Assembly (NCBI GenBank): GCA_013151535.1
Contig: JAADIC010000157.1
Span: forward strand, 1 to 5,659
Length of the DNA stretch: 5,659 nucleotides
Reading direction: 5' to 3'
Origin: Alphaproteobacteria bacterium
GTDB lineage: Bacteria > Pseudomonadota > Alphaproteobacteria > Rhodobacterales > Rhodobacteraceae
The position numbers were made by a program, and so were the translations under genes. The notes below the pieces were generated by a model. The model made no database searches, had not been told where the DNA came from, and was given only the letters and a program-made list of their open reading frames with translations. Positions within the stretch are counted from its first letter, which is position 1. Each line of letters opens with the position of its first letter. Shown in pieces: positions 5,552 through 5,659 of this stretch.

Positions 5552-5659
5552 TCCCCGAGGTTGTGGGTTTTGAGCTGACGGGCGAAATGATGGAAGGCAC
5601 GACCGGCACCGATCTGGTGCTGAAAGTCGTTGAAATGCTGCGCGCCCTTGGTGTGGTCG
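5389..5659 (+). pseudogene. acnA: acnA continuation in the shifted frame, cut off by window edge
   Basis: Reading from TGG at 5389 gives 90 codons that resume AcnA exactly where the first frame leaves it: WTDKDQNGVEVAYPDTL, then VGTDSHTTMVNGLAVLGWG, GGIEAEAAMLGQP, SMLIPEVVGFELTG and TDLVLKVVEMLRALGVV. The TDSHT and GGIEAE blocks are hallmarks of the aconitase family. In intact AcnA about three residues stand between the YL-S/G and W positions (YLGKAVW in E. coli); here only two bases remain, so about 7 nt are missing, which explains both the residue loss and the frame change. The frame stays open to the right edge with strong conservation, so the break is recent or artefactual. The three cluster-binding cysteines lie beyond the window. 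This segment has no ribosome site of its own. Confidence 0.85.

Overview
The window is ordinary, gene-dense chromosomal DNA from an alphaproteobacterium, most likely a member of the Rhodobacterales (Rhodobacter/Roseobacter relatives). The support is the codon use (GC-rich, with many GCG, GGC and CTG codons), the cytochrome c maturation order ccmA-ccmB-ccmC-ccmD-ccmG (the helABCDX order known from Rhodobacter capsulatus), AcnA and PyrC sequences that read like that group, and an Irr-type (ICE) iron-response palindrome in front of mbfA. The genus cannot be fixed from the sequence alone. There is no mobile element, tRNA, rRNA or CRISPR array, and no gene-free stretch longer than 300 bases.

Layout, left to right. 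(1) 1-689, minus strand: the first two thirds of pyrC (dihydroorotase), running off the left edge. (2) 690-802: divergent control region; its right half carries a sigma70-like promoter whose -10 lies inside an Irr/ICE-type palindrome. (3) 803-1786, plus strand: mbfA, a membrane-bound ferritin-like iron exporter. (4) 1783-4559, minus strand: the five-gene operon ccmA-ccmB-ccmC-ccmD-ccmG, tightly overlapped except for a 60-nt gap between ccmB and ccmC. Its last gene ends tail-to-tail with mbfA; the two stop codons share one CTAG. (5) 4560-4804: divergent control region between ccmA and acnA with two phased palindromes that look like an operator, plus several possible leader hairpins. (6) 4805-5659, plus strand: the 5' part of acnA (aconitase), which carries an apparent frameshift after residue 194.

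How the genes work together. CcmA and CcmB form the ABC transporter of System I cytochrome c biogenesis, CcmC and CcmD load and release heme on the chaperone CcmE, and CcmG keeps the apocytochrome cysteines reduced in the periplasm. CcmE, CcmF, CcmH and CcmI are not in the window. MbfA lowers cytoplasmic iron and AcnA is a [4Fe-4S] enzyme of the TCA cycle, so three adjacent transcription units deal with iron or heme; whether this is functional or chance cannot be decided here. PyrC is pyrimidine biosynthesis and unrelated.

No undescribed biological system is evident. The points most worth checking are the acnA frameshift (about 7 nt appear to be missing), the Irr-like site on the mbfA promoter, and the tandem palindromes in the acnA-ccmA intergenic region.
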